DNA of 64,000 nt from Stenotrophomonas maltophilia. GTDB lineage: Bacteria > Pseudomonadota > Gammaproteobacteria > Xanthomonadales > Xanthomonadaceae. Made by a program: the position numbers and the translations under genes. Numbering within the stretch: the first letter of the stretch is position 1; each line of letters starts with the position of its first letter. The stretch spans positions 2,852,001 through 2,916,000 of the forward strand of contig NZ_CP090423.1 in the NCBI RefSeq assembly GCF_023518235.1, written 5' to 3'. Below are positions 17,739-27,542 of the stretch, in pieces. The notes under the pieces were generated by a model. It saw only the letters and a program-made list of their open reading frames with translations, made no database searches and was not told the origin of the DNA.

Positions 17739-19346
17739 ATGACCCCGCATTCCCTCACGCTCGATCGCGTGTCGTATCGATTGGCCGACGGCCGCGCGCT
17801 GTTTTCCGATCTGTCCTTTTCCTTCGAACCGGTGGCCACCGGCCTGGTCGGTGCCAATGGCGCCGGCAAGAGTGTGCTCGCGCGCCTGCTGGCCGGCCGG
17901 CTCACCCCCGACAGCGGCCAGGTGCGCGGCAGCGGCCGTGTGTTCCTGCTGCCCACCCCGGGCTACCCTCCGGCCGGCACGGTCGGCGAACTGGCGGGAG
18001 TCGGTCGGGAACTGGCCGCGCTGGCGCGCATCGAAGCGGGCAGCGTCGATAAGGCCGACTTCGCCTGCATCGGTGACCGCTGGGATCTGCGCGAGCGCCT
18101 GCTGCAACGCTGGCAGGCACTGGGCCTGCCCGATGATCTGGATCCGCTTCACCCTGCCACGCGCCTCAGTGGCGGCCAGGCCATGCAGGTGGCGCTGTCC
18201 GGCGCCTGGGCCAGCGGTGCCGACTGGTTGATCCTGGACGAACCCAGCAACCACCTTGATGCGCACCATCGCCAGCAGTTGTACGCGCAGTTGCAGCAGT
18301 GGCGCGGTGGCCTGCTGGCCATCAGCCATGATCGCGCGCTGCTCGGCCACATGCAGCAGATCGTCGAACTCGATGCACGCGGCCTGCATCGCTATGGTGG
18401 CGCATGGCAGCACTATGCCGATACGCGCGCGGCCGAACGCGAAGCCGCCATCGCACAGCTCGACCATGCGCGCGCGCAGCACCGCCAGCAGCAGCGCAGC
18501 GCGCGCGAACAGCACCAGCGCCAACAGCAACGCCAGGCGCGCGGCAACCGCGATGCGAAGCAGGCCAACCAGGCGCCGATCCTGCTCGGCCGCCAGAAGC
18601 AGCGCGCCGAGGCCACGCACGCACGCGCGCAGCAGGTGCAGGCCGAGCGCCTGCAGGCCAGCAGCGAACAGCTGCGGGCCGCCGCTTCGGCCGTGCACGT
18701 GGCGCCGGAACTGGCGCTGTTCGCCGTGGAAGGTGAACGCAGCAGCGCACGCCTGCTGCAGGCGCAGGATCTGCTGCTGCCGCATGGCTGCGGCGTACCG
18801 TTGCAGCTGGACATTCGCCGCGGCCAACGCATCGCCGTGGTCGGCGACAACGGTACCGGCAAATCGACCCTGCTGCGCGTGCTGGCCGGCCAGCTGCCGG
18901 CACGCGCGGGCCACGTGCAGCGCCACGCGCCGCTGGCACTGCTGGATCAGCAGCTGCTGGGCATGTCCGGCGAGCGCAGCATCCTCGATACCGTGCAGGC
19001 GGCGAACCCGACTGCCGATCCGGGCGAACTGCGCACGCGGCTGGCCCTGCTCGGGCTGGACGCCCAGCGCATCCAACGGCCAGCGGCCAGCCTCAGCGAC
19101 GGCGAACGGGTGAAGGGCGCATTGGCCAGCGTGCTGTACGCCGCCCCTGCCCCGCAGCTGTTGTTGCTGGATGAGCCCGGCAACGCACTGGACCTGAGCG
19201 CGCTGCAGGCACTGGAAGAACTGCTGGCGGCCTGGCCGGGTGCGCTGGTGATGGTCAGCCACGACCACCACCTGTTGCAGGCGCTGCAGCCCACCCAGGT
19301 GCTGCACGTCCGCAGCGATGGCTGGCAATGGCGCGACGCGTTGTAG
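17739..19346 (+). CDS. ABC-F family ATP-binding protein
   Basis: 535 residues with two nucleotide-binding domains and no membrane segments. NBD1 has GANGAGKSVL (Walker A), LSGGQAMQVAL (signature) and LILDEPSNHLD. A charged linker rich in Arg and Gln follows (about residues 235-300). NBD2 has GDNGTGKSTLL, LSDGERVKGAL and LLLLDEPGNALD. ABC-F proteins bind the ribosome E site and help translation or protect against antibiotics. The linker is short and NBD2 is degenerate (EPGNALD for EPTNHLD), so this resembles Xanthomonad housekeeping ABC-F rather than a known resistance factor. The TAG stop is inside a SMAG head. Confidence 0.88.
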   Translation: MTPHSLTLDRVSYRLADGRALFSDLSFSFEPVATGLVGANGAGKSVLARLLAGRLTPDSGQVRGSGRVFLLPTPGYPPAGTVGELAGVGRELAALARIEAGSVDKADFACIGDRWDLRERLLQRWQALGLPDDLDPLHPATRLSGGQAMQVALSGAWASGADWLILDEPSNHLDAHHRQQLYAQLQQWRGGLLAISHDRALLGHMQQIVELDARGLHRYGGAWQHYADTRAAEREAAIAQLDHARAQHRQQQRSAREQHQRQQQRQARGNRDAKQANQAPILLGRQKQRAEATHARAQQVQAERLQASSEQLRAAASAVHVAPELALFAVEGERSSARLLQAQDLLLPHGCGVPLQLDIRRGQRIAVVGDNGTGKSTLLRVLAGQLPARAGHVQRHAPLALLDQQLLGMSGERSILDTVQAANPTADPGELRTRLALLGLDAQRIQRPAASLSDGERVKGALASVLYAAPAPQLLLLDEPGNALDLSALQALEELLAAWPGALVMVSHDHHLLQALQPTQVLHVRSDGWQWRDAL

Positions 19347-19433
19347 AGTCGAGCTTGCTCGACTCCGCCATGCCTGCATCCACGCATGGCGTGGATCTAC
19401 CGAAGCAGCAGCCGAGCGTGGGCTCGGCGCTAC
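19343..19433. repeat. SMAG repeat cluster (three hairpins)
   Basis: GTAGAGTCGAGCTTGCTCGAC, then ATCCACGCATGGCGTGGATCTAC, then AGCCGAGCGTGGGCTCGG with GCTAC. Three different stem sequences sit in one block, and the first GTAG includes the ABC-F stop codon. It fills the space between convergent genes. Confidence 0.8.
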
Positions 19434-19446
19434 AACGGCATTCCGC

Positions 19447-20772
<1,326 letters not shown>

Positions 20773-20797
20773 GTCGGAGCGGGTTGGCTGCGGAACG

Positions 20798-20820
20798 GAA
20801 ATGTTACTGTATAACAATTG
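20798..20820. promoter_or_regulatory. Zur operator
   Basis: AAATGTTACTGTATAACAAT, with flanking G and TG, matches the gammaproteobacterial Zur palindrome (GAAATGTTATANTATAACATTTC). It lies between divergent zigA and merC, so zinc-loaded Zur would repress both. Confidence 0.85.
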
Positions 20821-20841
20821 CCGCGCAAGGAACCTCCCCCG

Positions 20842-21213
20842 ATGAAGTCCTCCTCCGCCGCCCTGCTCGATGCCGGCGCGGTCGCCCTGTCCAGCCTGTG
20901 CCTGCTGCACTGCCTGGCGCTGCCGCTGCTGGCCGCCGCGCTGCCGCTGTTCGGCGCCTGGGCCGAAGCGGAATGGGTGCACCTGCTGTTCGTGGCCATC
21001 GCCCTGCCGCTGACCGGCTATGCGCTGTGGCGCGCCGAGCGTCGCCGTCCCCTGCCCGTGCTGGCCTGGGCCACCGCCGGCAGCGGGCTGGGCCTGCTGC
21101 TGGCCGGCGCGCTGGCGCTGCCCTCGCATGACTGGGAAACCCCGATGACCGTCACCGGCAGCCTGCTGCTGGCGGCAACGCATCTCTGGAACGCCCGGCA
21201 CCGCCATCGGTAA
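20842..21213 (+). CDS. MerC domain membrane protein, Zur-controlled
   Basis: 123 residues with four likely membrane segments. LCLLHCLALPLLAAALPLFG contains the Cys/His pair near the first helix that marks MerC-type metal carriers. MerC proteins take up mercuric ions in mer operons, but Zur-linked homologues in Xanthomonads probably handle zinc. ATG at 20842 follows AAGGAAC. The TAA stop lies in a GTAA-headed repeat. Confidence 0.85.
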   Translation: MKSSSAALLDAGAVALSSLCLLHCLALPLLAAALPLFGAWAEAEWVHLLFVAIALPLTGYALWRAERRRPLPVLAWATAGSGLGLLLAGALALPSHDWETPMTVTGSLLLAATHLWNARHRHR

Positions 21214-21285
21214 TGCCGGCCGCCGGCCGGCAACCGCATGAACGCCGGCCGCCACCTGATATTGCCGGCCAGCGGCCGGCACTAC
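21210..21285. repeat. SMAG repeat (GTAA variant, paired)
   Basis: GTAATGCCGGCCGCCGGCCGGCA and, in mirror, TGCCGGCCAGCGGCCGGCACTAC. The first unit starts with GTAA rather than GTAG and contributes the stop codon of the MerC-type gene. Confidence 0.8.
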
Positions 21286-21289
21286 CCCA

Positions 21290-21574
21290 TCACTTGCCGT
21301 AGCGGCGCAGCAGCTCCACCAGCACCTCGGCCTCGGCGGCCCGCTGCTGCGGGTCTTCGGCACCCACCACATGCTCCTGCAGATGCTCGTGCAGCAGCTC
21401 CATCAGCAGGCTGTGGGCCGCACCGCGCACCGCGGCCACCTGCACCAGCACGTCCGCGCAGTCACCGGCCTCCCCTTCGGGCTTGTCCAGCGCCTGCTCC
21501 AACGCCGCCACCTGGCCGCCGATACGGCGCACCCGGGTCAGCAGCTGCTTTCGATTCTTGTGTACATGGGCCAT
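21290..21574 (-). CDS. dmeR: RcnR/DmeR-type nickel-cobalt responsive repressor (CsoR family)
   Basis: 94 residues, all helical. The start at 21574 gives MAHVHKNRKQLL, placing a His at position 3 as in RcnR. The other Ni/Co ligands of RcnR are present: one Cys (GDCADVL, equivalent to Cys35) and two His (ELLHEHLQEH, equivalent to His60 and His64). FrmR and CsoR lack this full set. It is divergent from the cation exporter gene with an operator between them, so it should release DNA when cobalt or nickel binds. Confidence 0.88.
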   Translation of the reverse strand: MAHVHKNRKQLLTRVRRIGGQVAALEQALDKPEGEAGDCADVLVQVAAVRGAAHSLLMELLHEHLQEHVVGAEDPQQRAAEAEVLVELLRRYGK

Positions 21575-21585
21575 CTGCGTATCGT

Positions 21586-21602
21586 ATACCCTATGGGGGT
21601 AT
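21586..21602. promoter_or_regulatory. DmeR/RcnR operator
   Basis: ATACCCTATGGGGGTAT is an ATACC/GGTAT dyad around a G-tract, the form recognised by the RcnR/FrmR class. It lies 12 nt from the dmeR start and 23 nt from dmeF, suited to control of both. Confidence 0.75.
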
Positions 21603-21624
21603 CCTTCCACCCTCTGGTTTCCTC

Positions 21625-22599
21625 ATGCACCTGGACGCCCTCGCCGCCGCCCGTCGTCACGAACACCGCTTCGACGACGGCAACCCGCTGGCCGAACGCA
21701 ATACCCGCCGCGCCCTGTGGCTCACCGTCAGCATGATGCTGGTGGAGATCGTCGGCGGCTGGTGGTTCAACTCCATGGCCGTGCTCGCAGACGGCTGGCA
21801 CATGAGTTCGCACGCGCTGGCGCTGGGCCTGTCGGTGTTCGCTTACCGCTGTGCGCGCCGCTACGCGCTCGACCCGCGTTTCGCCTTCGGCACCTGGAAG
21901 ATCGAGATCCTGGCTGGCTACACCAGCGCCATCGCCCTGCTCGGCGTGGCCGCGCTGATGGCGGTGCAGTCACTGGAGCGGCTGTGGGTGCCCGCGCCGA
22001 TCCACTACGACCAAGCCATCGCCATCGCCGTGGTCGGCCTGGGCGTGAACCTGCTGTGCGCCTGGTGGCTGCATGACAGCCCGGGGCATGCGCATCACCA
22101 CCACGGGCACGGGCACGACCATGGCGACCACCACGGGCATGATCACGATCACCACGATCACTCGCACGGCCACGACCTCAACCTGCGCTCGGCCTACGTG
22201 CACGTGCTGGCCGACGCCGCCACCTCGGTGCTGGCCATCGTCGCCCTGCTCGGTGGCAAGCTGCTGGGCCTGACCTGGCTGGACCCGGTGATGGGCCTGG
22301 TCGGCGCGGTGCTGGTCACCGTGTGGGCGATCGGTCTGCTGCGCGACAGCGGCCGCATCCTGCTGGACGCACAGATGGATGCGCCGGTGGTGGCCGAAGT
22401 GCGCGAAGTGATCGAGCAGGGCCCGTGGCCGGCACGCCTGGCCGACCTGCACGTCTGGCAGGTAGGCCGCGGCAAGTACGCGGTCAGCGCCAGCGTGGTC
22501 ACCAGCGACCCCCAGCTGGATGCCGACAGCGTGCGCCAGGCACTGGCCATCCACGAAGAACTGGTGCACGTCACCGTGGAGATCCACCGCATCACGTGA
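21625..22599 (+). CDS. dmeF: Cation diffusion facilitator exporting cobalt/nickel
   Basis: 324 residues with six membrane segments. The metal site is seen in SMAVLADGWHMSSHALAL and HVLADAATS. Between segments IV and V lies a His-rich loop of about 35 residues (HAHHHHGHGHDHGDHHGHDH and more), and a C-terminal cytoplasmic domain follows. The His-rich loop and pairing with a DmeR-type repressor point to DmeF, a proton-driven exporter of Co2+ and Ni2+, rather than a zinc-specific CDF. Confidence 0.9.
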   Translation: MHLDALAAARRHEHRFDDGNPLAERNTRRALWLTVSMMLVEIVGGWWFNSMAVLADGWHMSSHALALGLSVFAYRCARRYALDPRFAFGTWKIEILAGYTSAIALLGVAALMAVQSLERLWVPAPIHYDQAIAIAVVGLGVNLLCAWWLHDSPGHAHHHHGHGHDHGDHHGHDHDHHDHSHGHDLNLRSAYVHVLADAATSVLAIVALLGGKLLGLTWLDPVMGLVGAVLVTVWAIGLLRDSGRILLDAQMDAPVVAEVREVIEQGPWPARLADLHVWQVGRGKYAVSASVVTSDPQLDADSVRQALAIHEELVHVTVEIHRIT

Positions 22600-22607
22600 A
22601 CCCATCG

Positions 22608-22670
22608 GTAGTGCCGGCCGCTGGCCGGCAACCCCATGGACTGCGAATGCCGGCCAGCGGCCGGCACTAC
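22608..22670. repeat. SMAG repeat (paired)
   Basis: GTAGTGCCGGCCGCTGGCCGGCAA mirrored by TGCCGGCCAGCGGCCGGCACTAC, spacer about 17 bases, between the convergent dmeF and the small membrane protein gene. Confidence 0.85.
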
Positions 22671-22672
22671 CC

Positions 22673-22957
22673 CTAGAGCTTCAACAGCATCCGCAGCAGG
22701 TACATCAGCAGCGGCGCCGCACTCAGTACCGCGCCGCCAATACCGATCCATGGCCAGCGCTCACCGCGCACGCGCGAGGCCACCGCCAGTCCGCACCCCA
22801 CCAGCGCGGCCCCCAGCACGCCCACGCCCAGCCCTGCGGCCAGCCCATTGCCGCCGGCCGCCAGTGACGCCTGCGCCGCCAACGTGCCCGCGCCCCAGCC
22901 CACTGCAATGCCCAGCCAACTGGCCACGCCGCACCACGGTGCCTTGCCCTGCGCCAT
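22673..22957 (-). CDS. Small membrane protein of unknown function
   Basis: 94 residues with three hydrophobic helices (WLGIAVGWGAGTLAAQASLA, LGVGVLGAALVGCGLAVAS and IGIGGAVLSAAPLLMYLLRM). The start at 22957 (MAQGKAPWCG) was preferred over one 14 codons upstream. No family recognised; its organisation resembles small multi-pass proteins common in Xanthomonadaceae. Confidence 0.6.
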   Translation of the reverse strand: MAQGKAPWCGVASWLGIAVGWGAGTLAAQASLAAGGNGLAAGLGVGVLGAALVGCGLAVASRVRGERWPWIGIGGAVLSAAPLLMYLLRMLLKL

Positions 22958-23047
22958 CCGAAAACCCCTCTGACCTTGCCGAATTTCTGTACGGGCCACG
23001 CCCCACTGCTGCCTACACTAGCCGCACCCGCCCTGTAGGGACATCCC

Positions 23048-23464
23048 ATGCGCACGCTCCGCCTGCTGCTGCCCGGTGCCCTCCTGCTGCTCACCGCCTG
23101 CGGTGGTGAGGCAGGGCTTCCCTTCTCTGCCGACCCATTGCAGGGCTGCTTCGCCACCAGCGCGCGCAAGCCCGCCGATTTCCGCATCGACAAGGAAGGC
23201 GGCCAGTACTTCGTCTCCTTCGGTCGCGATGGCCAGTGGCAGCGCGACCCGAATGCCCTGCACAAGGCCAGCACCAGCGAGATCGGCCGCTACTTCCGCG
23301 ATGACGCCGCACAGATCGACAGCGCCCTGATCCGCATGGCCGGCGGCTTCGGCATCTTCCACTTCAACAAGGGCGCCACGCTGAAAGGCAAGGCCAGCGA
23401 CAGCGACTACATGGCACTGATGCTGATCGGCGCCGGGCCGGTGTATGCGGTGAAGTGTCCGTAA
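23048..23464 (+). CDS. Lipoprotein of unknown function
   Basis: 138 residues. A lipobox, LLTAC, follows a hydrophobic leader (LLLPGALLLLTAC), so the mature protein is probably anchored in the outer membrane. The mature part (GGEAGLPFSADPLQGCFATS and on) has two further Cys, near its start and at the penultimate position (VKCP), which could form a disulfide. No domain recognised. Confidence 0.75.
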   Translation: MRTLRLLLPGALLLLTACGGEAGLPFSADPLQGCFATSARKPADFRIDKEGGQYFVSFGRDGQWQRDPNALHKASTSEIGRYFRDDAAQIDSALIRMAGGFGIFHFNKGATLKGKASDSDYMALMLIGAGPVYAVKCP

Positions 23465-23531
23465 GTTGCAACGATTCTGATGGCCGCTCTCCGCCGGGCG
23501 AACACACACTGCCCTCTTTGGGCGGTGGACG

Positions 23532-23792
23532 ATGCTGCTACTGTTCCTTCTGGTTGCGACAAGCACCGCAAAAACCCAAGGCGCGTATGACGAAGTACGC
23601 GAGATGCCCGATGGCCAGACCCTGGTGATGCGCACACTGGATTGGGACCACGGCAACGGCAGCCACGAGCGCGTTACCGTGCACTGGCTGCTGCTGGAAG
23701 ACGGCCGCATGCGCTACGACTTTCATCGGCAGCCTCCGGAGACCCAGGATGCCCACCGTCGCTCATACGCGCTGCAGGGCATGCAGCCCTGA
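23532..23792 (+). CDS. Small secreted protein of unknown function
   Basis: 86 residues with a short hydrophobic start (LLLFLLVATSTAKTQG) that may be a signal peptide. The remainder is polar with no cysteines. GGTGGACG precedes the ATG. It follows the lipoprotein gene by 67 nt and could share its transcript. Confidence 0.5.
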   Translation: MLLLFLLVATSTAKTQGAYDEVREMPDGQTLVMRTLDWDHGNGSHERVTVHWLLLEDGRMRYDFHRQPPETQDAHRRSYALQGMQP

Positions 23793-23876
23793 CGTGGTGT
23801 CGCCATCATCTCAGGGGCAGGCAGCACGCACGGCTTCACCTGTACCCGTACAGAGCGCAGGCTCGGCCCTTAGGGG

Positions 23877-23936
23877 GTAGATCCACGCCATGCGTGGATG
23901 CAGGCACGGTGAAGCCGAGCATGGGCTCGGCTCTAC
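23877..23936. repeat. SMAG repeat (two different hairpins)
   Basis: GTAGATCCACGCCATGCGTGGAT, then AGCCGAGCATGGGCTCGGCT with CTAC. The two stems are not copies of each other, unlike the usual mirror pair. Confidence 0.75.
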
Positions 23937-23983
23937 AACAGCTGCGGTACCATGCCCTCCCCCGAACCGCCCCGGTACCCGCC

Positions 23984-24826
23984 GTGCCCCATTACACCGG
24001 CCCCCTGCTGACCCGTGACAGCGCCGACACCCTGCGCCGTGCCCATGACAAGGGCGCCACCGACTGGCAGGGCTCGCTCGATCTGGGGCGCAGCCAGGAT
24101 ACGGTTGCACTGGACGCCGAAGGCTTCGGCTTCCGCGACCAGCACTTCCCGTGGCCGGGCAAGCTGAAGGACCGCACGCTGTACTACTGGGATGGCGAGG
24201 ACTTCGCGCCGATCTCGCGCTACAGCGGCTCACTCATCAAGCTGGTGCCCACCGAATGGGGCGCGCCGACCTTCGAGATCGACGGCATCAAGATGCTGCC
24301 CACCTCGAAGCTGTCGCCGTTCGAGGATGCGCGACGCAAGGTCGAGCTGGTCGCCCCGGCCGGCAAGATCATCCTCGATACCTGCGGCGGCCTGGGCTAC
24401 TTCGCCGCCTGCGCGCTGGAGGCGGGCGTCGGCCAGATCCGCTCGTTCGAGAAGAACGCCGATGTGATGTGGCTGCGCACGCTCAACCCGTGGTCGCCCG
24501 ATCCGGATTCGGCTGCTGCCGGGGGCCGCCTGCAGTTCAGCCACGGCGATGTCTCGCAGCAGATCGAACAGGTGGCCAGCAACAGCGTCGACGCAATCCT
24601 GCACGACCCGCCGCGCTTCGGCATTGCCGGCGAACTGTACTCGCAGGCGTTCTACGACCACCTCGCCCGCGTCATCCGCAAGGGCGGCCGCCTGTTCCAC
24701 TACACCGGCGCACCGAATAAGCTCACCAGCGGCCGCGATGTACCCCGCGAAGTGGCCAAGCGGCTGGAAAAGGCCGGTTTCAAGGCAGAGCTGGCACTGG
24801 ATGGGGTACTGGCTGTGAAGCGCTGA
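23984..24826 (+). CDS. Class I SAM-dependent methyltransferase
   Basis: About 280 residues; GTG at 23984 is the best start because the ATG at 23952 is in another frame. The SAM-binding core reads ILDTCGGLGYFAACALEAG (motif I, with the atypical DTCGGLGY), an acidic residue in RSFEKNADVM, and the catalytic loop AILHDPPRFGIAG, a DPP-type motif as in rRNA or tRNA N-methyltransferases. The target cannot be told. It is convergent with the polysaccharide deacetylase gene, 3 nt apart. Confidence 0.8.
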   Translation: MPHYTGPLLTRDSADTLRRAHDKGATDWQGSLDLGRSQDTVALDAEGFGFRDQHFPWPGKLKDRTLYYWDGEDFAPISRYSGSLIKLVPTEWGAPTFEIDGIKMLPTSKLSPFEDARRKVELVAPAGKIILDTCGGLGYFAACALEAGVGQIRSFEKNADVMWLRTLNPWSPDPDSAAAGGRLQFSHGDVSQQIEQVASNSVDAILHDPPRFGIAGELYSQAFYDHLARVIRKGGRLFHYTGAPNKLTSGRDVPREVAKRLEKAGFKAELALDGVLAVKR

Positions 24827-24829
24827 GCC

Positions 24830-25798
24830 TCACTCCGAATCCACTTTCGCCAGCTGCATCACCCACGCCGGCACCACCGGCTCGCCGGCATAGAAGTCTT
24901 TCGGCTTCTTCTCCGCCATCGCCCAGCGGTGCAGCCAGCTGGGGCCATAGCGGCCGTTGTAGCCTTCGGCGCCGCGCGCATAGGCCGGATCGCGCATCGC
25001 CTCGTCCAGTGACACGAAGCGATAACCACGGCGCTGGGTCGCCGCCACCAGTTCGGCGAACGTGGCCGCGTTGAGTTCGTTGGCATGCATCAGCCACACC
25101 TGCGGCAGCGCGTAGCCCAGCAGCGCCTGCGACTGCTTCTCGTAGTAATCCAGCTTGTTCAGCATGTACGGCACATAGCCCTTGCGCAGCTGTGCCAGCG
25201 TGGCCTCGCGTGCAGGCGAATCGGGTTGTTCGTTCATCACGTTGGCATAGGCGAACGCCCACACCCATTCGCCGTTGTCCACCGTCACCGGTGCCACGCG
25301 GTAGCCATGCGCCTTGAAGAACGTGTCCATCTGCGCGCGCTCTTCCGGTGTACGACCGGCGCGCAGGTAGGGATGGCGCATCCACTGCGGCGTCTGCCCA
25401 CGCTCGGCCAGCAGCGGCCGCAGCACGGTTTCACCGCGCAGGAAATCCTGCTGGAACGCCGCCACGCCCTTGGCATTGAGGTCCATGTGCGAATAGGTGT
25501 GGTTGCCCAGCACGTAGCCGGCCTGCAGCCAGTCGCGCAGCATCTGCACCCGCGCCGGCTGCACCTGCCCACCCACCTCCAGCTTGTTCTCGTTGACGAA
25601 GCCGACCACCGGCACGTTGGCCTGGTGCAGCTGCGCCATCAACGCGGCGTGCCGCGCCTGCAGATCGGCCGGTACGATCGCGTCCACCCGCGCCCACGGC
25701 AGGTCATCGATGGTCACCGCAATGCGACGATCGACCTCGGCGGCCTGCACGGCCAGTGACAACAACAGCAACGGCAGGGCTCGCAACAACGCACGCAT
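24830..25798 (-). CDS. Polysaccharide deacetylase (CE4/NodB domain), exported
   Basis: 322 residues with a signal peptide (ALLRALPLLLLSLAVQAAEV). The NodB core is clear: TIDDLP with Asp31-Asp32 and GNHTYSHMDL with His100 and His104, the metal-binding triad of CE4 enzymes. Motif regions 3-5 are more divergent. These enzymes remove acetyl groups from chitin, peptidoglycan or xylan; an envelope or exopolysaccharide substrate is likely. Confidence 0.88.
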   Translation of the reverse strand: MRALLRALPLLLLSLAVQAAEVDRRIAVTIDDLPWARVDAIVPADLQARHAALMAQLHQANVPVVGFVNENKLEVGGQVQPARVQMLRDWLQAGYVLGNHTYSHMDLNAKGVAAFQQDFLRGETVLRPLLAERGQTPQWMRHPYLRAGRTPEERAQMDTFFKAHGYRVAPVTVDNGEWVWAFAYANVMNEQPDSPAREATLAQLRKGYVPYMLNKLDYYEKQSQALLGYALPQVWLMHANELNAATFAELVAATQRRGYRFVSLDEAMRDPAYARGAEGYNGRYGPSWLHRWAMAEKKPKDFYAGEPVVPAWVMQLAKVDSE

Positions 25799-25864
25799 CG
25801 GTACTTCCTTGTCAGGACACTGCGTGGACTGTAGCGCGAATGCAGGCGTTCGCCGAGATGGGCC

Positions 25865-26518
25865 TCAGCCCTCGACGGATGCGTTGCCGCGTGCCACAGC
25901 CCGCCACAGCGCAAGGCTGGCCACCATCGCCATCAACAGCAGCGAGGTCAGCACCAGGGCCAGATCGTCGGGGTTGCGCTGCAGCGGCGCATGCTCGCGG
26001 GTGAGAATGTGGAACACCACCTGCTGCGCCTGCGCCAGCGGCACCTTGCCATGCTCGGTCAGATCCACCAGGCATGTCGCAGGTGACAGGGTGGCCAGAC
26101 TGCGCCAGGCGTTCTCATACAGGTGCAGCGTCCAGCTCGCCAACGCCAATGCGGCGCCATGCAGCAGCGCCAGCGACCCGCCCGCCGCGCGCCATCGTTG
26201 GGGCAAGCGCAACGCCTGGCTGGCGCACAACGTCATGGCGCCCAACAGTGCCAGCACGATGCCCAGCAGCGGAATCCAGCGCAGGGGTTGCCAATCATCC
26301 AGCGCCTCGGCACGGGCCATCAGCTGCTCGGCCACCTGCAGCCGCGCCGCCGCATCCGGCCCGCCGCAGGCCGGGCTGAGCGGCTCCAGCAGCAGCGCGA
26401 CGCGATGATGGAAGTAGCCGGCGTCCAGGCCCAGCGCCAGCAACGCGAGCACCTGCAACAGGAACAACATCAACGCTGGCCCGAACAGGCGGCCAAGACG
26501 GGAGGCAGTCGCGCGCAT
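25865..26518 (-). CDS. Membrane protein of unknown function
   Basis: About 217 residues with four hydrophobic helices (PALMLFLLQVLALLALGLDA, WIPLLGIVLALLGAMTLCAS, AGGSLALLHGAALALASWTL and LALVLTSLLLMAMVASLALW). The loop between the first two has PLSPACGGPDAAARLQVAEQ. No family recognised. The start at 26518 is the first ATG before the first helix. It faces a gene of similar character across a 133-bp divergent gap. Confidence 0.6.
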   Translation of the reverse strand: MRATASRLGRLFGPALMLFLLQVLALLALGLDAGYFHHRVALLLEPLSPACGGPDAAARLQVAEQLMARAEALDDWQPLRWIPLLGIVLALLGAMTLCASQALRLPQRWRAAGGSLALLHGAALALASWTLHLYENAWRSLATLSPATCLVDLTEHGKVPLAQAQQVVFHILTREHAPLQRNPDDLALVLTSLLLMAMVASLALWRAVARGNASVEG

Positions 26519-26651
26519 GGTTACATCCGTTACAAACTGCGGCCATGCTAACCAAGGGCGCCAGTGTTGTCGGCTAGCAGATGCGACACGCACGGCGCGT
26601 ATCGGTAGGATGTGCATTCGGAAAGAGGCACGCGTGCAAGGAGTGCGCACG

Positions 26652-27332
26652 ATGGTGACGCTGTACCTGGCGGTCCGCATGCTGCTGCCGCTGTTGACAT
26701 TCGCGCTGGTGGCCTGGTTGCTGTCGCGCCTGATCAATGCGCGTGCCGCGCGCCTGCCGCCGGTGCCACTGAACCTGCCCGCGCACAGCCGCAGTCCACG
26801 CAGAAAGGACCGCCGCCTGTACGCGCGCGCACTGCGCCGCCGCCCGCGCCTGCGCAGCGCCATCGTTCCCGCCAGCGCCCCGCGTCGCTGGTACTTCGCC
26901 GGCACGATGGTCGCACTGGCGGCGCTGGCGGCTACGGTGGTGGCAATGCCCGATGGCGCACGCTTCCAGGTGATGGTCGAGAGCCTGCGCGGCTACCCGG
27001 TTACGATGGCCGAAGTGCGCGTTCCGGCGGCGGCGCAGCCGGTGGCGCTGCAACGATGGCAGCCCGCACTGGCGCCGCTGGCGCGCCCGGTCGTGATGCG
27101 CTACCCGATCGGCCGCTTCGGCGGCGACCATGAAGCGCGCGCCGTGCTGCCGGTACAAGTTCGGCACCTTGATGATCGACTACAGGTGGCCATTCCCTCA
27201 GCTGTGGATGCGCTTGCATTGCAGGCCGAACTGGCACGGTTGTCTGGCCTGCCGGCCAATGCGGTGTCGGTGCAGCAGGCAGACGTAGCCCCCTGGGCCG
27301 ACGCCGGCTGGGCGCCACTGAGCCAGAGGTAG
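26652..27332 (+). CDS. Membrane-anchored protein of unknown function
   Basis: 226 residues. Two hydrophobic segments (VRMLLPLLTFALVAWLLSRL near the start and FAGTMVALAALAATVVAMPD) are separated by an Arg-rich stretch; the rest is probably periplasmic. No domain recognised. A GTG at 26634 is a possible alternative start. The TAG stop is part of a GTAG head. Confidence 0.55.
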   Translation: MVTLYLAVRMLLPLLTFALVAWLLSRLINARAARLPPVPLNLPAHSRSPRRKDRRLYARALRRRPRLRSAIVPASAPRRWYFAGTMVALAALAATVVAMPDGARFQVMVESLRGYPVTMAEVRVPAAAQPVALQRWQPALAPLARPVVMRYPIGRFGGDHEARAVLPVQVRHLDDRLQVAIPSAVDALALQAELARLSGLPANAVSVQQADVAPWADAGWAPLSQR

Positions 27333-27353
27333 CGCCGAGCCCACGCTCGGCTG
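27329..27353. repeat. SMAG half-unit supplying a stop codon
   Basis: GTAGCGCCGAGCCCACGCTCGGC; bases 27330-27332 are the TAG that ends the preceding gene. Confidence 0.7.
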
Positions 27354-27359
27354 CCACCA

Positions 27360-27533
27360 TCAATCACCGCGCGGCAGCTTGGCCGCCCACATGTTGTCCA
27401 CCAGATTCGGGTACGGGCGCCCGTTCTCCTCCGCCCGCTGCCGCGCCGCCTCCTTCTGTGCGGGCGACAGCGGCTGGGATTTCTGGCCCTTGGGGTTGGG
27501 CTTCTTCCACGGTGGGGTCTGGGTCTTGCGCAT
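27360..27533 (-). CDS. Small basic protein, conserved-looking
   Basis: 57 residues: MRKTQTPPWKKPNPKGQKSQ, then PLSPAQKEAARQRAEENGR, PYPNLVDNMWAAKLPRGD. The Lys/Pro-rich N-terminus and ordered YPNLVDNMWA tail look like a real protein rather than chance. It lies 9 nt downstream of the alpha/beta hydrolase gene on the same strand, so it is probably co-transcribed. Function unknown. Confidence 0.65.
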   Translation of the reverse strand: MRKTQTPPWKKPNPKGQKSQPLSPAQKEAARQRAEENGRPYPNLVDNMWAAKLPRGD

Positions 27534-27542
27534 GGCGCCAGC

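Noticed and set aside
19343..19433. CRISPR-like repeated units
   Set aside because: Palindromes are GTAG-headed REP-like elements with unlike stems; there are no regular spacers.
20773..21372. Longer start for zigA
   Set aside because: It runs through the Zur box and the MerC gene on the other strand; the P-loop position fits the ATG at 20772.
22080..22180. Tandem repeat array in dmeF
   Set aside because: CAC/CAT-rich stretch simply encodes the His-rich metal loop.
23952..23983. ATG start for the methyltransferase
   Set aside because: Out of frame; GTG at 23984 fits the reading frame.
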